From Streptomyces sp. NBC_00236 (lineage in GTDB: Bacteria; Actinomycetota; Actinomycetes; Streptomycetales; Streptomycetaceae), in contig NZ_CP108100.1 of the NCBI RefSeq assembly GCF_036195045.1, positions 1,364,001-1,428,000 on the forward strand: DNA of 64,000 bases. The letters run 5' to 3'. Under the pieces are notes generated by a model. It did not search any database and was not told the origin of the DNA. It saw nothing but the letters and a program-made list of their open reading frames with translations. Of the stretch, positions 10,086 to 19,600 are shown piece by piece (the first letter of the stretch is position 1; every line of letters begins with the position of its first letter). A program made the translations under genes and the position numbers.

Positions 10086-10865
10086 TCAGCTGTCGGCGGG
10101 GCGCAGGCGCAGCCCCTGCATTCCGCCGTCGACCGCCAGGGCCGTGCCCGTCACGGAGGCCGCGGCGGGGCTGGCGAGGTAGAGGATCGCGGCGGCCACC
10201 TCGTCGGCGGAGACCAGCCGGCCCAGCGGCTGCCGGGCGCCCAGGGCCGCGCGTTCGGCGGCCGGGTCATCCGCCTGACTGAGCAGCCGGCCGATCCACG
10301 GGGTGTCCGCCGTGCCCGGGTTGACGCAGTTGACCCTGACCCCCTCGCGGACGTGGTCCGCGGCCATGGCCAGTGTCAGGGACAGGACGGCGCCCTTGCT
10401 CGCGCTGTACAGGGCGCGCTGGGGCAGCCCCGCGGTCGCGGCGATCGAGCAGGTCTGGGTGATCGATACGGCGCCGGGGCGCTCGGCCGCGGCCCTGCGC
10501 AGGTGCGGCAGCGCGTGCCGGGCGGTGCGGACCATGCCGAGGACGTTGATGTCCAGGACGCGGGTCCACTCGTCGTCGTCGTTGTCCTCGACGCTGCCGA
10601 TGGAGCCGATGCCCGCGTTGGACACGAGCGTGTGCAGGGAGCCCAGTTCGGCGGCGGCCCGGTCGACGGCCTCGCGTACCGCGGCGTCGTCGGTGACGTC
10701 CGCCTTCATGGCCAGGACGCCCTCGGGTGCCCCGGCGGTCTCCCGGTCGAGTACCGCGACGCGGGCCCCGCGCTCCAGCAGCATGGTCGCGACGGCGGCC
10801 CCGATACCGGAGGCACCGCCCGTCACCAGAGCGTTCATCCCCTCGAAGTCGCGTGTGCCGGTCAT
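10086..10865 (-). CDS. SDR-family dehydrogenase of the fuconate operon
   Basis: 259 aa. The ATG overlaps the fuconate dehydratase stop as ATGA, and GAGGAGG lies upstream, so the two are co-translated. It is a classical short-chain dehydrogenase: NAD(P) motif [13 protein letters not shown] at the end of beta 4, catalytic YSASKG. Next to fuconate dehydratase the likely reaction is oxidation of 2-keto-3-deoxy-L-fuconate, or alternatively of L-fucose itself; sequence alone does not decide. Confidence 0.8.
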   Translation of the reverse strand: MTGTRDFEGMNALVTGGASGIGAAVATMLLERGARVAVLDRETAGAPEGVLAMKADVTDDAAVREAVDRAAAELGSLHTLVSNAGIGSIGSVEDNDDDEWTRVLDINVLGMVRTARHALPHLRRAAAERPGAVSITQTCSIAATAGLPQRALYSASKGAVLSLTLAMAADHVREGVRVNCVNPGTADTPWIGRLLSQADDPAAERAALGARQPLGRLVSADEVAAAILYLASPAAASVTGTALAVDGGMQGLRLRPADS

Positions 10866-12199
10866 CGGCTGTCCTCCTCGTTGGTGCGGCGGGCCTGCCA
10901 TACGGGACCCTCCGGGTAGCGGTGTGCGGCGATCGACTCGGGGTGCATCCGGGCGGAGAAGCCCGGTGCCGCCGGAGCGGAGTAGCGCCCGGACTCGATC
11001 ACGGTGGGGTCGACGAAGTGTTCGTGGAGGTGGTCGACGTACTCGATCACCCGGTCATCCCAGGTGCCGGAGACCGCCACGTAGTCGAACATCGAGAGGT
11101 GCTGGACCAGCTCGCACAGTCCGACGCCACCGGCGTGCGGGCAGACGGGCACGCCGAACTTGGCGGCGAGCAGCAGGATCGCCAGGTTCTCGTTGACACC
11201 GGCGACGCGCGCCGCGTCGATCTGGACGAAGTCGACGGCTCCGGCCTGGAGCAGCTGCTTGAACACGACACGGTTGGCGACGTGTTCACCGGTGGCGACC
11301 TTGACCGGCTGGCCGGCGCGCACGGCGGCGTGGCCGAGGATGTCGTCGGGGCTGGTCGGCTCCTCGATCCAGTGCGGGTCGTACGGCGCGAGCGCGGTCA
11401 TCCACTCCACCGCGTCGGCGACGTCCCACCGCTGGTTGGCGTCCACGGCGATGCGTACGCCGGTGCCGACGGCGTCCCGGGCGAGGGCGAGCCTGCGGAC
11501 GTCGTCGGCGACGTCACCGCCGACCTTGAGCTTGATCTGGGTGAAGCCGTCGGCGACGGCCTCCTTCGCCAGTCGCACCAGCTTGTCGTCGGAGTAGCCG
11601 AGCCAGCCGGGCGAGGTGGTGTAGGCCGGGTATCCCTCGGCGCGCAGCCGCTCCGCACGCTCGGCCCGGCCGGGCTCGGCGGCGCGCAGGATGGCGAGTG
11701 CCTCCTCGGGGGTGAGGGCGTCGGTGAGGTACCGGAAGTCGACGAGGGAGACGAGCTCCTCGGGCGTCATCTCGGCCAGGAACTGCCAGACGGGTCTGCC
11801 CGCGTGTTTGGCCGCCAGGTCCCAGGCGGCGTTGAGGACCGCGCCGGCCGCCATGTGCATCACGCCCTTCTCGGGGCCCAGCCAGCGCAGTTGGGAGTCG
11901 TGCGTGAGGTCCCGGTAGAGCTCGCCGAGGTCGGCCGCGGTGCGGGGCACCGGCCGGCCGGTCAGGTAGGGCCGCAGCGCCTCGATGGCGGCCGCCATCA
12001 CCTCGTTGCCGCGCCCGATGGTGAAACAGAAGCCGTGCCCCTCGATGCCGCCGCCGTGACCGTCCGCTCCCTCGGTACGCAGCACGACATAGGCGGCCGA
12101 GTAGTCGGGATCGGGGTTCATGGCGTCCGAACCGTCCAGTTGTTCCGAGGTCGGAAAACGGATGTCGTGGACCTCGAAATCCGTGACGGTCTGACTCAT
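10862..12199 (-). CDS. fucD: L-fuconate dehydratase (enolase superfamily)
   Basis: 445 aa, the normal size for FucD/ENOSF1. The mandelate-racemase-like barrel carries the KLKVGG base pair of lysines (about residue 223), metal ligands in DANQRW (about 253), EEPTSPDD and GEH, and the His-containing [10 protein letters not shown] (about 355). The segment [21 protein letters not shown] is typical of L-fuconate dehydratases rather than other family members (from memory). It dehydrates L-fuconate to 2-keto-3-deoxy-L-fuconate. It is first in an operon with the SDR and the importer. Lactonase and aldolase genes of the pathway are not in the window. Confidence 0.85.
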   Translation of the reverse strand: MSQTVTDFEVHDIRFPTSEQLDGSDAMNPDPDYSAAYVVLRTEGADGHGGGIEGHGFCFTIGRGNEVMAAAIEALRPYLTGRPVPRTAADLGELYRDLTHDSQLRWLGPEKGVMHMAAGAVLNAAWDLAAKHAGRPVWQFLAEMTPEELVSLVDFRYLTDALTPEEALAILRAAEPGRAERAERLRAEGYPAYTTSPGWLGYSDDKLVRLAKEAVADGFTQIKLKVGGDVADDVRRLALARDAVGTGVRIAVDANQRWDVADAVEWMTALAPYDPHWIEEPTSPDDILGHAAVRAGQPVKVATGEHVANRVVFKQLLQAGAVDFVQIDAARVAGVNENLAILLLAAKFGVPVCPHAGGVGLCELVQHLSMFDYVAVSGTWDDRVIEYVDHLHEHFVDPTVIESGRYSAPAAPGFSARMHPESIAAHRYPEGPVWQARRTNEEDSR

Positions 12200-12216
12200 G
12201 TGCGCCCCCAGGGGAT

Positions 12217-12252
12217 ATAACATCGGACCTCTGCTCTGGTCATCCGATGTAT
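12217..12252. promoter_or_regulatory. Operators at the fucD promoter
   Basis: CATCCGATGTAT (12241-12252) is the exact reverse complement of the regulator's own site at 5549-5560. A half site ACATCGGA lies at 12220-12227. A further TCGGATGTCTGG (12307-12318) matches 5555-5566. The first two flank the expected transcription start just upstream of fucD, consistent with repression by the FadR-type protein. Confidence 0.55.
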
Positions 12253-12457
12253 AGCGCCCTGAAGGCCCCAACGTCCAGAGTTGAGCGGAAATTGACCCCA
12301 CACAGCTCGGATGTCTGGCGGGGCCGATGCCCCGCTGCAGCCGGTGACGCGGCCTCGGCCGGCCGGGTTCGCCCCACCGTGCGCAAGGGCTGCGGCGGGA
12401 GTGGCCGGAAGCCGTAAGGTTGTTCCGTACGCAAGGGAACTTCGGAAGGAGGCCTGG

Positions 12458-13507
12458 GTGATCGAGCTCGAGGGGGTTCCCGAGCTGATCGACCCGGTCA
12501 TGGTGGCCGCGTTCGAGGGGTGGAACGACGCAGGTGACGCCGCCTCCACGGCGGTCGCGCATCTGGACCGGGAGTGGAAGGGCGAAGTGTTCGCGGCGCT
12601 GGACGCCGAGGACTACTACGACTTCCAGGTCAACCGCCCGACCGTCTTTCTGGACGGCGGGGTACGCAAGATCACCTGGCCGACCACCAGGCTCTCCGTG
12701 GTCCGTATCGGCGGCGACAAGCCACGCGATCTCGTCCTGGTCCGGGGCATCGAGCCGTCGATGCGCTGGCGCTCGTTCTGCAACGAGATCCTGGGATTCG
12801 CCCATGAACTGGGTGTCGAGATGGTGGTGGTGCTCGGTGCGCTGCTCGGCGACACCCCGCACACCCGGCCGGTGCCGGTCAGCGGTGTCACCTCCGACCC
12901 GGATCTGGCGCGGACCATGGACCTGGAAGAGACCAAGTACGAGGGGCCGACCGGCATCGTCGGCATCCTCCAGGAGGCGTGCACGCACGCGGGTGTGCCG
13001 GCGGTGAGCCTGTGGGCGGCGGTGCCGCACTACGTCTCGCAGCCGCCCAACCCGAAGGCCACCCTGGCGCTGCTGAACCGCCTGGAGGACCTCATCGGGC
13101 TGCGCATCCCGCTGGGTGAACTGCCCGAGGACGCACGTGCCTGGCAGCTCGGGGTGGACCAACTGGCCTCCGAGGACAGTGAGGTGGCGGAGTACGTGCA
13201 GACGCTGGAGGAGGCCCGGGACACCGCGGAGCTGCCCGAGGCGAGCGGTGAGGCCATCGCCCGGGAGTTCGAGCGCTATCTGCGACGCCGGGATCCCGGC
13301 CCCGGCCAGGCTCCGGGCGGGCACGCCACGGAGAGCGGCGAAGGCTCGTATCTGCGGGACCCGTCGAGCGGCCGGGCCAGGCCGCCGAAGCCGCCCAGGC
13401 CGGAGACCGGCCCCGGAAAGGGCTCCCCGCCGGCCGGTGGTTCCGCAGGCAGCGTGCCGCCGGACGATTCGTCGGACGACTCGCCGGACGACTCCTCGGA
13501 GGACTGA
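12458..13507 (+). CDS. parJ: PAC2-family protein, probable ParJ
   Basis: 349 aa from GTG at 12458 with GAAGGAGG upstream; the longer in-frame reading adds a leader with no ribosome site. It has a PAC2 fold (proteasome-assembly-chaperone-like) over residues about 1-270, with the family's [12 protein letters not shown] near the start. The last 80 residues are Pro/Gly-rich and end in a D/S-rich acidic tail. Between glpD and mshC S. coelicolor has SCO1662, described as ParJ, a partner of the segregation ATPase ParA. I assign the name by that synteny; the Mycobacterium counterpart is Rv2125. The molecular role of the PAC2 fold here is not known. Confidence 0.72.
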   Translation: MIELEGVPELIDPVMVAAFEGWNDAGDAASTAVAHLDREWKGEVFAALDAEDYYDFQVNRPTVFLDGGVRKITWPTTRLSVVRIGGDKPRDLVLVRGIEPSMRWRSFCNEILGFAHELGVEMVVVLGALLGDTPHTRPVPVSGVTSDPDLARTMDLEETKYEGPTGIVGILQEACTHAGVPAVSLWAAVPHYVSQPPNPKATLALLNRLEDLIGLRIPLGELPEDARAWQLGVDQLASEDSEVAEYVQTLEEARDTAELPEASGEAIAREFERYLRRRDPGPGQAPGGHATESGEGSYLRDPSSGRARPPKPPRPETGPGKGSPPAGGSAGSVPPDDSSDDSPDDSSED

Positions 13508-13519
13508 TCCGGGCAGCGC

Positions 13520-13551
13520 GGAGCCGGGCGGGTGCGTACCCGCCCGGCTCC
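13520..13551. terminator. Bidirectional terminator between parJ and the GH31 gene
   Basis: A perfect 14-base stem (13520-13533 with 13538-13551) and a GCGT loop lie between two convergent stop codons. Confidence 0.8.
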
Positions 13552-13570
13552 CCTGCGTCGCTGCCGGCAT

Positions 13571-16500
13571 TCAGGAACAGACGAAGCGCGCCGCGCCCCA
13601 GTCCCCGTGGTCACCGGTCTTGGACCCGTTGGTGTCCGTGACCTTCAGACGCACGTGCCGCGCACCGTCGAGCGGCACGTCGACCGGCACCGTCGCCGAA
13701 GCACCGGTCACCTTCGGCGAGGTCCACAGCACCTTGCCGTCCGCCTCGACGGAGAACGCCACCTCGCCGTAGCCGTTGATCTCGTCGTCGATCCCTGCCT
13801 CGGCGGTGAACTTCGAGCAGTGTCCGCCGAGATAGACCTCGATGTCGGAGTCGGCGTGGGTGCCGATCCCCTTCTCGTACACCTTCCCGGCCAGGGTCAG
13901 CGGGTGTCCGTCGGCCGCGCCCGACTCGCCGTTGCTGCGGTCGCGCTCCGCCGGTCCGTACCCGTTGGACGAGGTGAGCCACTCCAGGTCGCTCGCCCAC
14001 GCCTCACCGGTGGGCGGAGCCGGCATCACGGCGGTGGCGAAGCGCCGCACGGCCGTACGGGACTCGCCCGCCGACCGGTAGCGCGTGAGTGCGGTGATCC
14101 TGGTCTCCCCCGCCTCGGCGTCCTTCGCCGGGGCCACCTGGACCTCGACGCGCCGGGTGGTGCCCGCCGGGATCCGGTCCACGGGCGCGGCCGGCGTGGT
14201 CTGCCAGCCCTCGGGGACGTCGAGCGAGACCACGGCGTCCGTCACATCGGCCGTGCCGGCGGTGACGTCGACGGCGACGGTGTCCCTGGCTCCCGCGCCG
14301 ATCTCCTGCCCCTGCGGCATGGAGAGGCCGGCGGTCGCGGAAGCGTCGCGCCCGCCGACCGCGCTGGTGTTCTCCAGCTTCACGGAGAACTTCTTGTCCG
14401 TGGACAGCGGTGCGGTCCTGATCTTGACCACGCCGCCGCGGTCGTCGCGGTCGTACCACCAGCCCTGCTTCGCCGAGGCGTAGGCGGCGGCCGATTCCAG
14501 CCGGGGCAGCTTGCCGGTGAGCTTCACCGCGCTCGGTTCGGAGCCGGTGTGCACGCTGAACTCGTACGGGCGGCTGCTCTGCTTGCCCTCGAACGTCCCC
14601 TTGCTCTCACCAATGTTCACGGTGACGTCGCCCGCGCCCCTGGCCGGTGCGCCGACGTCGGCCCGCTGGGTGGCGTACGCGCCGTCGCGGTGCTGCCGGG
14701 TCACCCCGTCGTCCTCGTACAGCGTGAAGGAGGAACGGCCCTGCGGGTAGATGTCCCAGGCGAGCGGGGAGGTGGCGGTGCGGTCCTTGTACGAGCGGAT
14801 GCCGGGCCACATCGGCACACTGGCACCGCCCTTGACGAACAGCGGCAGCGTGTCGAGCGGGGCGTCGTAGTCGTCGACCGTGACCGGCCCCTCGTACGTC
14901 CGTCCGCTCCAGTAGTCGGTCCAGGTGCCCTTGGGCAGATAGATGCCGTCGCGCTCGGTGCTGTCCTCGTAGACCGGGGCGACGAGGAAGTCCTCGCCGG
15001 ACATGAACTCGTACTTCGCCGCGTCCGTCGCCGCCTTCGGGTCGTCCGGGTACTCCAGCGCCAGCGGGCGGACCATGCCGACGCCTGTCTTCGTCGCCTC
15101 GTGGGCGTAGGAGTACTGGTAGGGCAGCAGCGATTCCTTGAGCTTCAGGTAGTCGCGGTTGACGGAGGTGTACGGCTCCCCGTAGCGGAAGGGCTGCTTG
15201 TCGCTGGCCGCCCAGCCGTCCATGGTCATCGTGGTCCCCAGGAACATCTTCCACTGGAGGTCGCGGGTGTACGTCTTGGCGCTGCCGCCGAAGATGCCGT
15301 CGACGTCGCCCGTGGTGTAGGCGAGGCCGGACATCGTGGCGCCCGCGTAGGTCGGGATCTGCCAGCGGATGTAGTCCCAGGTGCCGTACTGGTCCCCGGA
15401 CCACTGGACACCGCAGCGCTGCGCGCCCGACCAGCTCTCGGGGGCGTAGGTGAAGCCGCGGGCGTCGCTGTTGTCCTCGATGCCCTTGTACGCGTCCTTG
15501 CAGCCGTCCAGCGCGAACTTGTAGCCCTCGCCGACCCAGGCCACGTCCAGCTTGGCCACGCGCTGACCGGCCTTGACCTGGTCGGCGATCTTGTCGATGC
15601 CGTCCTCGGTCCACAGCCCGAGCTCCATGTCGCGGTCCTGCAGACCCTTCGCCGTCTCGGCGAGGTCCTCGTAGCCGCAGCCGTAGCCGTCGTTGACGAG
15701 CATCCAGCCGTTCGGCATGTCGTTCTCGACGTAGCCGTCGGCCACCTTCAGCGCGTCCAGGGTGCGTCGCTCGCCCCGGTTGGCGTTGTGCAGGTAACAG
15801 TCGGAGTCGCCCATCTCCAGTCCGTAGACCGGGGGCATGAACGGCTTGCCGGTCAGCTTCGTGTACTGGCCGATGACGTCCTTGGCGTTGTCACCCGCGA
15901 AGTAGTAGGCGTCGAAGCGCCGCTCCTGCTCGGTGGTGGTCACCGGGTCGGTGAAGGCGTAGGTGCCCGGTGCGAAGGTGTTGCGGAAGACGCCGTAGCC
16001 GGCCGACGAGAGGTAGAACGGCACCGAGTTGGGGTGCCCGCCGTCGTCCCAGTTGTAGTCGACGCCGACCTCGACGGTCTTGTCCCGGTGCGAGGTGTTG
16101 CCGCGGCCGTTCTGCATGCCGGCGCCGTAGAACTGCTCGTCGGCGCCGCGGGCCAGGGTCTGGGTGGTCTTCTCGTCGTCCCAGCCGATCCCCTTCGCCT
16201 CGGACCAGACCAGGCTGCCGTCGGCCCGGTACAGGGCGAACCGCAGAGGCGACTTGTAGACACGCAGGGTGACATCGCCCGTGGAGAGGTCGTAGCGGTC
16301 GCTCCGCTCCTTCCAGCGGGTGCGGGGCGGTGTGCCCTGCGGCAGGACGATGGCATCGCCGGCGGGGTCCTCGAAGGTGCCGTCGGGGGCCAGTTCGATA
16401 CGGAAGGTCTCCTCGGACACGAAGCTGACACGGGCCTTCGCCGCCCCCGCACTCAGCCGGTACACCGGCCCGTCGGCGGTGAAGCCGGTGAGGTCACCGA

Positions 16501-16621
16501 CCGTCGTGCCTGCGGGTTCGGCCGGGTCGGCCGCCTGTGCGCTGCCCGGTCCCGAGACCGCGGCGAGCAGCCCCAGCAGCGCTGCAACTACTGCCCCTCT
16601 GATGCGCGTTGATGATTGCAT
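13571..16621 (-). CDS. Secreted GH31 glycoside hydrolase with NEW3 and NPCBM domains
   Basis: 1016 aa with an N-terminal signal peptide ending near AQA (residue 30). The GH31 N-domain and barrel occupy about residues 50-690. The likely nucleophile is Asp in KLDVAWVG (about 357) and the acid/base Asp in WSGDQYGTWDY (about 410). The barrel contains MPNGWMLVNDGYGCGY, unlike ordinary alpha-glucosidases and reminiscent of the GH31 alpha-GalNAc/alpha-galactoside branch (weak recollection). About 735-840 is a NEW3-type beta domain; about 865-1015 is NPCBM, a galactose-type binding module. It acts outside the cell on an alpha-glycoside; the substrate is not determined. No clear ribosome site precedes the ATG, so translation may be leaderless. 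Confidence 0.85.
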   Translation of the reverse strand: MQSSTRIRGAVVAALLGLLAAVSGPGSAQAADPAEPAGTTVGDLTGFTADGPVYRLSAGAAKARVSFVSEETFRIELAPDGTFEDPAGDAIVLPQGTPPRTRWKERSDRYDLSTGDVTLRVYKSPLRFALYRADGSLVWSEAKGIGWDDEKTTQTLARGADEQFYGAGMQNGRGNTSHRDKTVEVGVDYNWDDGGHPNSVPFYLSSAGYGVFRNTFAPGTYAFTDPVTTTEQERRFDAYYFAGDNAKDVIGQYTKLTGKPFMPPVYGLEMGDSDCYLHNANRGERRTLDALKVADGYVENDMPNGWMLVNDGYGCGYEDLAETAKGLQDRDMELGLWTEDGIDKIADQVKAGQRVAKLDVAWVGEGYKFALDGCKDAYKGIEDNSDARGFTYAPESWSGAQRCGVQWSGDQYGTWDYIRWQIPTYAGATMSGLAYTTGDVDGIFGGSAKTYTRDLQWKMFLGTTMTMDGWAASDKQPFRYGEPYTSVNRDYLKLKESLLPYQYSYAHEATKTGVGMVRPLALEYPDDPKAATDAAKYEFMSGEDFLVAPVYEDSTERDGIYLPKGTWTDYWSGRTYEGPVTVDDYDAPLDTLPLFVKGGASVPMWPGIRSYKDRTATSPLAWDIYPQGRSSFTLYEDDGVTRQHRDGAYATQRADVGAPARGAGDVTVNIGESKGTFEGKQSSRPYEFSVHTGSEPSAVKLTGKLPRLESAAAYASAKQGWWYDRDDRGGVVKIRTAPLSTDKKFSVKLENTSAVGGRDASATAGLSMPQGQEIGAGARDTVAVDVTAGTADVTDAVVSLDVPEGWQTTPAAPVDRIPAGTTRRVEVQVAPAKDAEAGETRITALTRYRSAGESRTAVRRFATAVMPAPPTGEAWASDLEWLTSSNGYGPAERDRSNGESGAADGHPLTLAGKVYEKGIGTHADSDIEVYLGGHCSKFTAEAGIDDEINGYGEVAFSVEADGKVLWTSPKVTGASATVPVDVPLDGARHVRLKVTDTNGSKTGDHGDWGAARFVCS

Positions 16622-16624
16622 AGA

Positions 16625-16637
16625 GCGCTTTTAGCGC
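16625..16637. promoter_or_regulatory. Perfect palindrome abutting the GH31 start codon
   Basis: GCGCTTTTAGCGC, four bases upstream of the ATG at 16621, is a perfect inverted repeat GCGCT-N3-AGCGC. It shares the core AGCGCTTT with the site before the SGNH esterase at 35408-35419. LacI-family repressors favour such CG-centred palindromes; the regulator is not in the window. Confidence 0.5.
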
Positions 16638-16670
16638 AGCATCGAGCATTTGACCATGGACAAAACGGAA

Positions 16671-16705
16671 CCGGCCCCGAACTTCATCAAGAAGTTCGGG
16701 GCCGG
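16671..16705 (-). terminator. Terminator of mshC
   Basis: A perfect 14-base stem (16671-16684 with 16692-16705) and a 7-base loop lie 26 bases beyond the mshC stop. Confidence 0.8.
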
Positions 16706-16730
16706 TGAACGAACGTAATGCGGCGGGCAG

Positions 16731-17960
16731 TTACAGCGCGACACCGAGCAGGGCGTCGACGGTGCGCGAGACGAGTCCCGGCGCTCCCTCGTCCGTCCCG
16801 CCCTCGGCGGTCTGCCGCTCGGCCCAGCGGTCCACGGCGGCCAGCGCCGCCGGGGCGTCCAGGTCGTCGGCGAGGGCCGCGCGGACCTCCTCCACCAGGG
16901 CGTCGGCGGACAGCCCGTCGGGCCGGGAGACGGCGGCGCGCCACCGTGCGAGTCGCTCCACCGCGTCGGCGAGCACCTGGTCGGTCCACTCCCAGTCGGA
17001 GCGGTAGTGGTGCGAGAGCAGCGCGAGGCGGATCGCCGCCGGGTCCACGCCGTCGCGGCGCAGCACCGAGACGAACACCAGGTTGCCCCGGGACTTGGAC
17101 ATCTTCTCGCCGTCCAGGGCGACCATGCCGGCGTGCACGTACGCCTGGGCGAACGGGTGCTCGCCGGTCAGCACCTGGGCGTGCGAGGCACCCATCTCGT
17201 GGTGCGGGAAGGCTAGGTCGGAGCCGCCTCCCTGGATGTCGAAGCCCATGCCGAGGTGGTCCAGGGCGATGGCCACGCACTCGATGTGCCAGCCGGGCCG
17301 GCCGGCACCGAGCGAGGCGCCGTCCCAGCTCGGCTCGCCCTCACGGGCGGCCATCCAGAGCATCGGGTCGAGCGGGTTCTTCTTGCCCGGGCGGTCCGGG
17401 TCGCCTCCGCGTTCGGCGGAGAGCAGCCGCATCGCTTCGGCGTCGAGGTTGGAGACCTCGCCGAAGTGCGGGTCGGTGTCGACGGAGAAGTACACATCGC
17501 CGTCGAGTTCGTAGGCGGCACCCGCGTCCCGGAGCCGTTCGACGAGCGGCACGATGCCGGGTATCGCCTCGACGGCTCCGATGTAGTGCTGCGGCGGGAG
17601 CATGCGCAGGGCAGTCATGTCCTCACGGAACAGGGCCGTCTCGCGCTCGGCGAGCTCGGTCCAGTCCTGTCCGTCGCGCACGGCCCGCTCCAGCAAGGGG
17701 TCGTCCACGTCGGTCACGTTCTGGACATAGTGAACCTGCCGCTTGGTGTCGAGCCACACGCGCTGAACGAGGTCGAACGCGTTGTAGGTCGCCGCATGAC
17801 CCATGTGGGTCGCGTCGTACGGCGTGATGCCGCAGACATAGATGCGGGCGACGGGACCGGGGTCAAGGGTGATCCGTCCGCCGGTCGCGGTGTCGTGGAT
17901 CCGAAGGTCGCGGCCCTTGCCAGGCAGGGCGGGGACCTCAGAAGCGGGCCAGGCATGCAT
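16731..17960 (-). CDS. mshC: L-cysteine:GlcN-Ins ligase (mycothiol biosynthesis)
   Basis: 409 aa, a class-I cysteinyl-tRNA-synthetase relative. It has the HIGH-equivalent in [13 protein letters not shown] (about residue 43), Zn/Cys-binding [17 protein letters not shown], the FPHHE motif and KMSKSRGNL (about 290). It lacks the tRNA anticodon-binding extension, as MshC does. Using ATP it joins cysteine to 1-D-myo-inosityl 2-amino-2-deoxyglucoside in the cytoplasm, the penultimate step to mycothiol. It is followed upstream (same strand) by the SCO1664, DUF3090 and phosphatase genes; this order is conserved in actinobacteria. Confidence 0.95.
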   Translation of the reverse strand: MHAWPASEVPALPGKGRDLRIHDTATGGRITLDPGPVARIYVCGITPYDATHMGHAATYNAFDLVQRVWLDTKRQVHYVQNVTDVDDPLLERAVRDGQDWTELAERETALFREDMTALRMLPPQHYIGAVEAIPGIVPLVERLRDAGAAYELDGDVYFSVDTDPHFGEVSNLDAEAMRLLSAERGGDPDRPGKKNPLDPMLWMAAREGEPSWDGASLGAGRPGWHIECVAIALDHLGMGFDIQGGGSDLAFPHHEMGASHAQVLTGEHPFAQAYVHAGMVALDGEKMSKSRGNLVFVSVLRRDGVDPAAIRLALLSHHYRSDWEWTDQVLADAVERLARWRAAVSRPDGLSADALVEEVRAALADDLDAPAALAAVDRWAERQTAEGGTDEGAPGLVSRTVDALLGVAL

Positions 17961-18098
17961 GCCACGAGCGTAACCGGACGCGGCTTCCGGATACGAACCG
18001 GAGGGGGGATCCTGACCGAAGAGGCACTCTTGCGCCCCGCCACGGAAGGTGCATGCCCCGGCGTTTCCCGGGGTCCCCCGGCGGTCACCGGGGCTTGA

Positions 18099-18938
18099 TC
18101 ACACCGGTGGCCACGGGATGGCGGGCCACTCGCCGCTCGGCTCGCGATGCAGCCCCGTGCCCCGCAGCGCCGCCACACGGGCCCTCAGGGCCTCGATCTC
18201 CGCGGCCGTGATCAGTTCCCCCAGCCGGGTGACCAGCGCGGCCCCCGGCTCCAGCTCCGCGGCAAGCCGGTCCAGCACCTCGACGGCCTCCGCCGGCAGC
18301 GGCTCCCCCGCCCAGCCCCACAGCAGCGTGCGCAGTTTGTCGTCCGCGTTGAAGGTCACACCGTGATCGATGCCGTACAGCCGGCCGTCGGGCGCGGGCA
18401 GCAGGTGGCCACCCCTGCGGTCGCCGTTGTTGATCACGGCGTCGAGCACCGCGAGCCGGCGCAGCCGGGGATCGTCGGCGTGCACCAGCAACGCCGTCCT
18501 CCCCTCCCCCACCTCGGCGAGCACAACAGGCTTCCAGCCCTCGCCCGGCTCCTCGTCCTCGACGAGCGCGAGCAGCCCGGGCGTGCCCTCTTCCTGCGGC
18601 GCCGCCTCGATCCAGAGCTGGCACATGCCCTCGCCGTACGGCCCGTCCCGCAGCACGGTCGGGGGCACCAGGCCCCACCCCGTCACCTCGGACACCTCGT
18701 AGGCGGCCACCTCGCGCTGGGCGAGGGTGCCGTCGGGGAAGTCCCACAGGGGCTGCTCGCCCGCCACCGGCTTGTAGACGCAGTGCGCCTCCTCGCCCTC
18801 GTACGCGACCGAGCAGTAGAGCACCGCGTTGGAGGCCCCCCGGACCTGTCCGAGGACCGTGAGCTTTCCCTTGCCGAGCAGGGTGATCAGCCCGTCGTCG
18901 CTCAGGCGCCGCGACGGTATCCGTTCTGGCGCGGGCAT
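18099..18938 (-). CDS. SCO1664-family protein with PI3/4-kinase-like fold
   Basis: 279 aa from the ATG at 18938, chosen for GGAAGGA 6 bases upstream; a longer reading to 18980 lacks one. It overlaps the DUF3090 gene by 37 bases. Kinase-like landmarks are CVYKPVAGEQPLWDFPDGTLAQ (ATP-Lys and following Glu in QREVAAYE), DAVINNGDRRGGHLL (catalytic-loop-like Asp/Asn) and YGIDHGVTFN (DxG-like metal site). The family resembles phosphatidylinositol 3/4-kinases and HipA-like folds and is largely uncharacterised. Its position beside mshC, an inositol-glycoside pathway gene, hints at a small-molecule or protein kinase role (inference). Confidence 0.75.
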   Translation of the reverse strand: MPAPERIPSRRLSDDGLITLLGKGKLTVLGQVRGASNAVLYCSVAYEGEEAHCVYKPVAGEQPLWDFPDGTLAQREVAAYEVSEVTGWGLVPPTVLRDGPYGEGMCQLWIEAAPQEEGTPGLLALVEDEEPGEGWKPVVLAEVGEGRTALLVHADDPRLRRLAVLDAVINNGDRRGGHLLPAPDGRLYGIDHGVTFNADDKLRTLLWGWAGEPLPAEAVEVLDRLAAELEPGAALVTRLGELITAAEIEALRARVAALRGTGLHREPSGEWPAIPWPPV

Positions 18939-19492
18939 ACGTGTCCTTCCGGGTCGAGCGGCAGGCTGCACAGCGGGCACGGGGGGCGGCCGGCGTTCAC
19001 GACGTCCAGGGCGCGTTTGGCGAAGGCCCTGGCCTGGGCGCCGCTGAGCCGGACCCGGAGCATCGGCGGGCCGTTCTCCTCGTCCTGGAGCAGCCGCTCC
19101 TCGGCCTCCGCGAGGTCCTCGACGGAGTCCGCGTCCAGTTCGACCAGGGCCTGCGCCTCGACGATCATGCGCTGTTCCTCGCCGTCCCAGGCGAGCGCCA
19201 TGGTGCCGACCCGGAACTCCTCCTCGACGGGGGCGTCGAGCGGGGCGGTGTCGGTGACGTCCATCGGGGCCACGGCCGGCACCGGCGAATTCCCGCCGGT
19301 GCGCCGCACCACTTCGTCGAGCAGTTCGTCGACCCGCTCGGCGAGCGCGGCGACTTGGGTCTTCTCCAGGGCAACGCTGGTGACACGTCCGCCTGAGGAT
19401 GCCTGCAGGAAGAACGTACGACGTCCAGGCAGCCCGACCGTGCCGGCCACGAAGCGGTCCGGGGGGTCGTAGAGGAACACCTGACGGGACAC
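18902..19492 (-). CDS. DUF3090 family protein with C-terminal zinc-ribbon-like motif
   Basis: 196 aa. It begins MSRQVFLYDPPDRFVAGTVG, the DUF3090 hallmark, and ends with CPLC...HVC (about residues 173-187), a possible metal site. The middle part contains acidic helices (VEDLAEAEERLLQDEE). Function unknown; I can only say it is restricted to actinobacteria and travels with the SCO1664-type protein and the phosphomutase-like protein. It is the middle gene of that minus-strand trio and its 3' end overlaps the kinase-like gene. Confidence 0.8.
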   Translation of the reverse strand: MSRQVFLYDPPDRFVAGTVGLPGRRTFFLQASSGGRVTSVALEKTQVAALAERVDELLDEVVRRTGGNSPVPAVAPMDVTDTAPLDAPVEEEFRVGTMALAWDGEEQRMIVEAQALVELDADSVEDLAEAEERLLQDEENGPPMLRVRLSGAQARAFAKRALDVVNAGRPPCPLCSLPLDPEGHVCPRQNGYRRGA

Positions 19493-19600
19493 GTCCTGTC
19501 TCCCTTGAAAATTGACGGCATATGAGGGTCGGCCGGGCCGGGCCGGGAGAGTTCCCCCGGAAAGGCGTCTACGGCGCGTCCACCCTACTGCGCGGAGCGA

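Noticed and set aside
13532..16612. Long plus-strand open frame opposite the GH31 gene
   Set aside because: It mirrors a well-supported secreted enzyme; the translation is low-complexity Arg/Gly/Val-rich, typical of antisense frames in 70 percent GC DNA.
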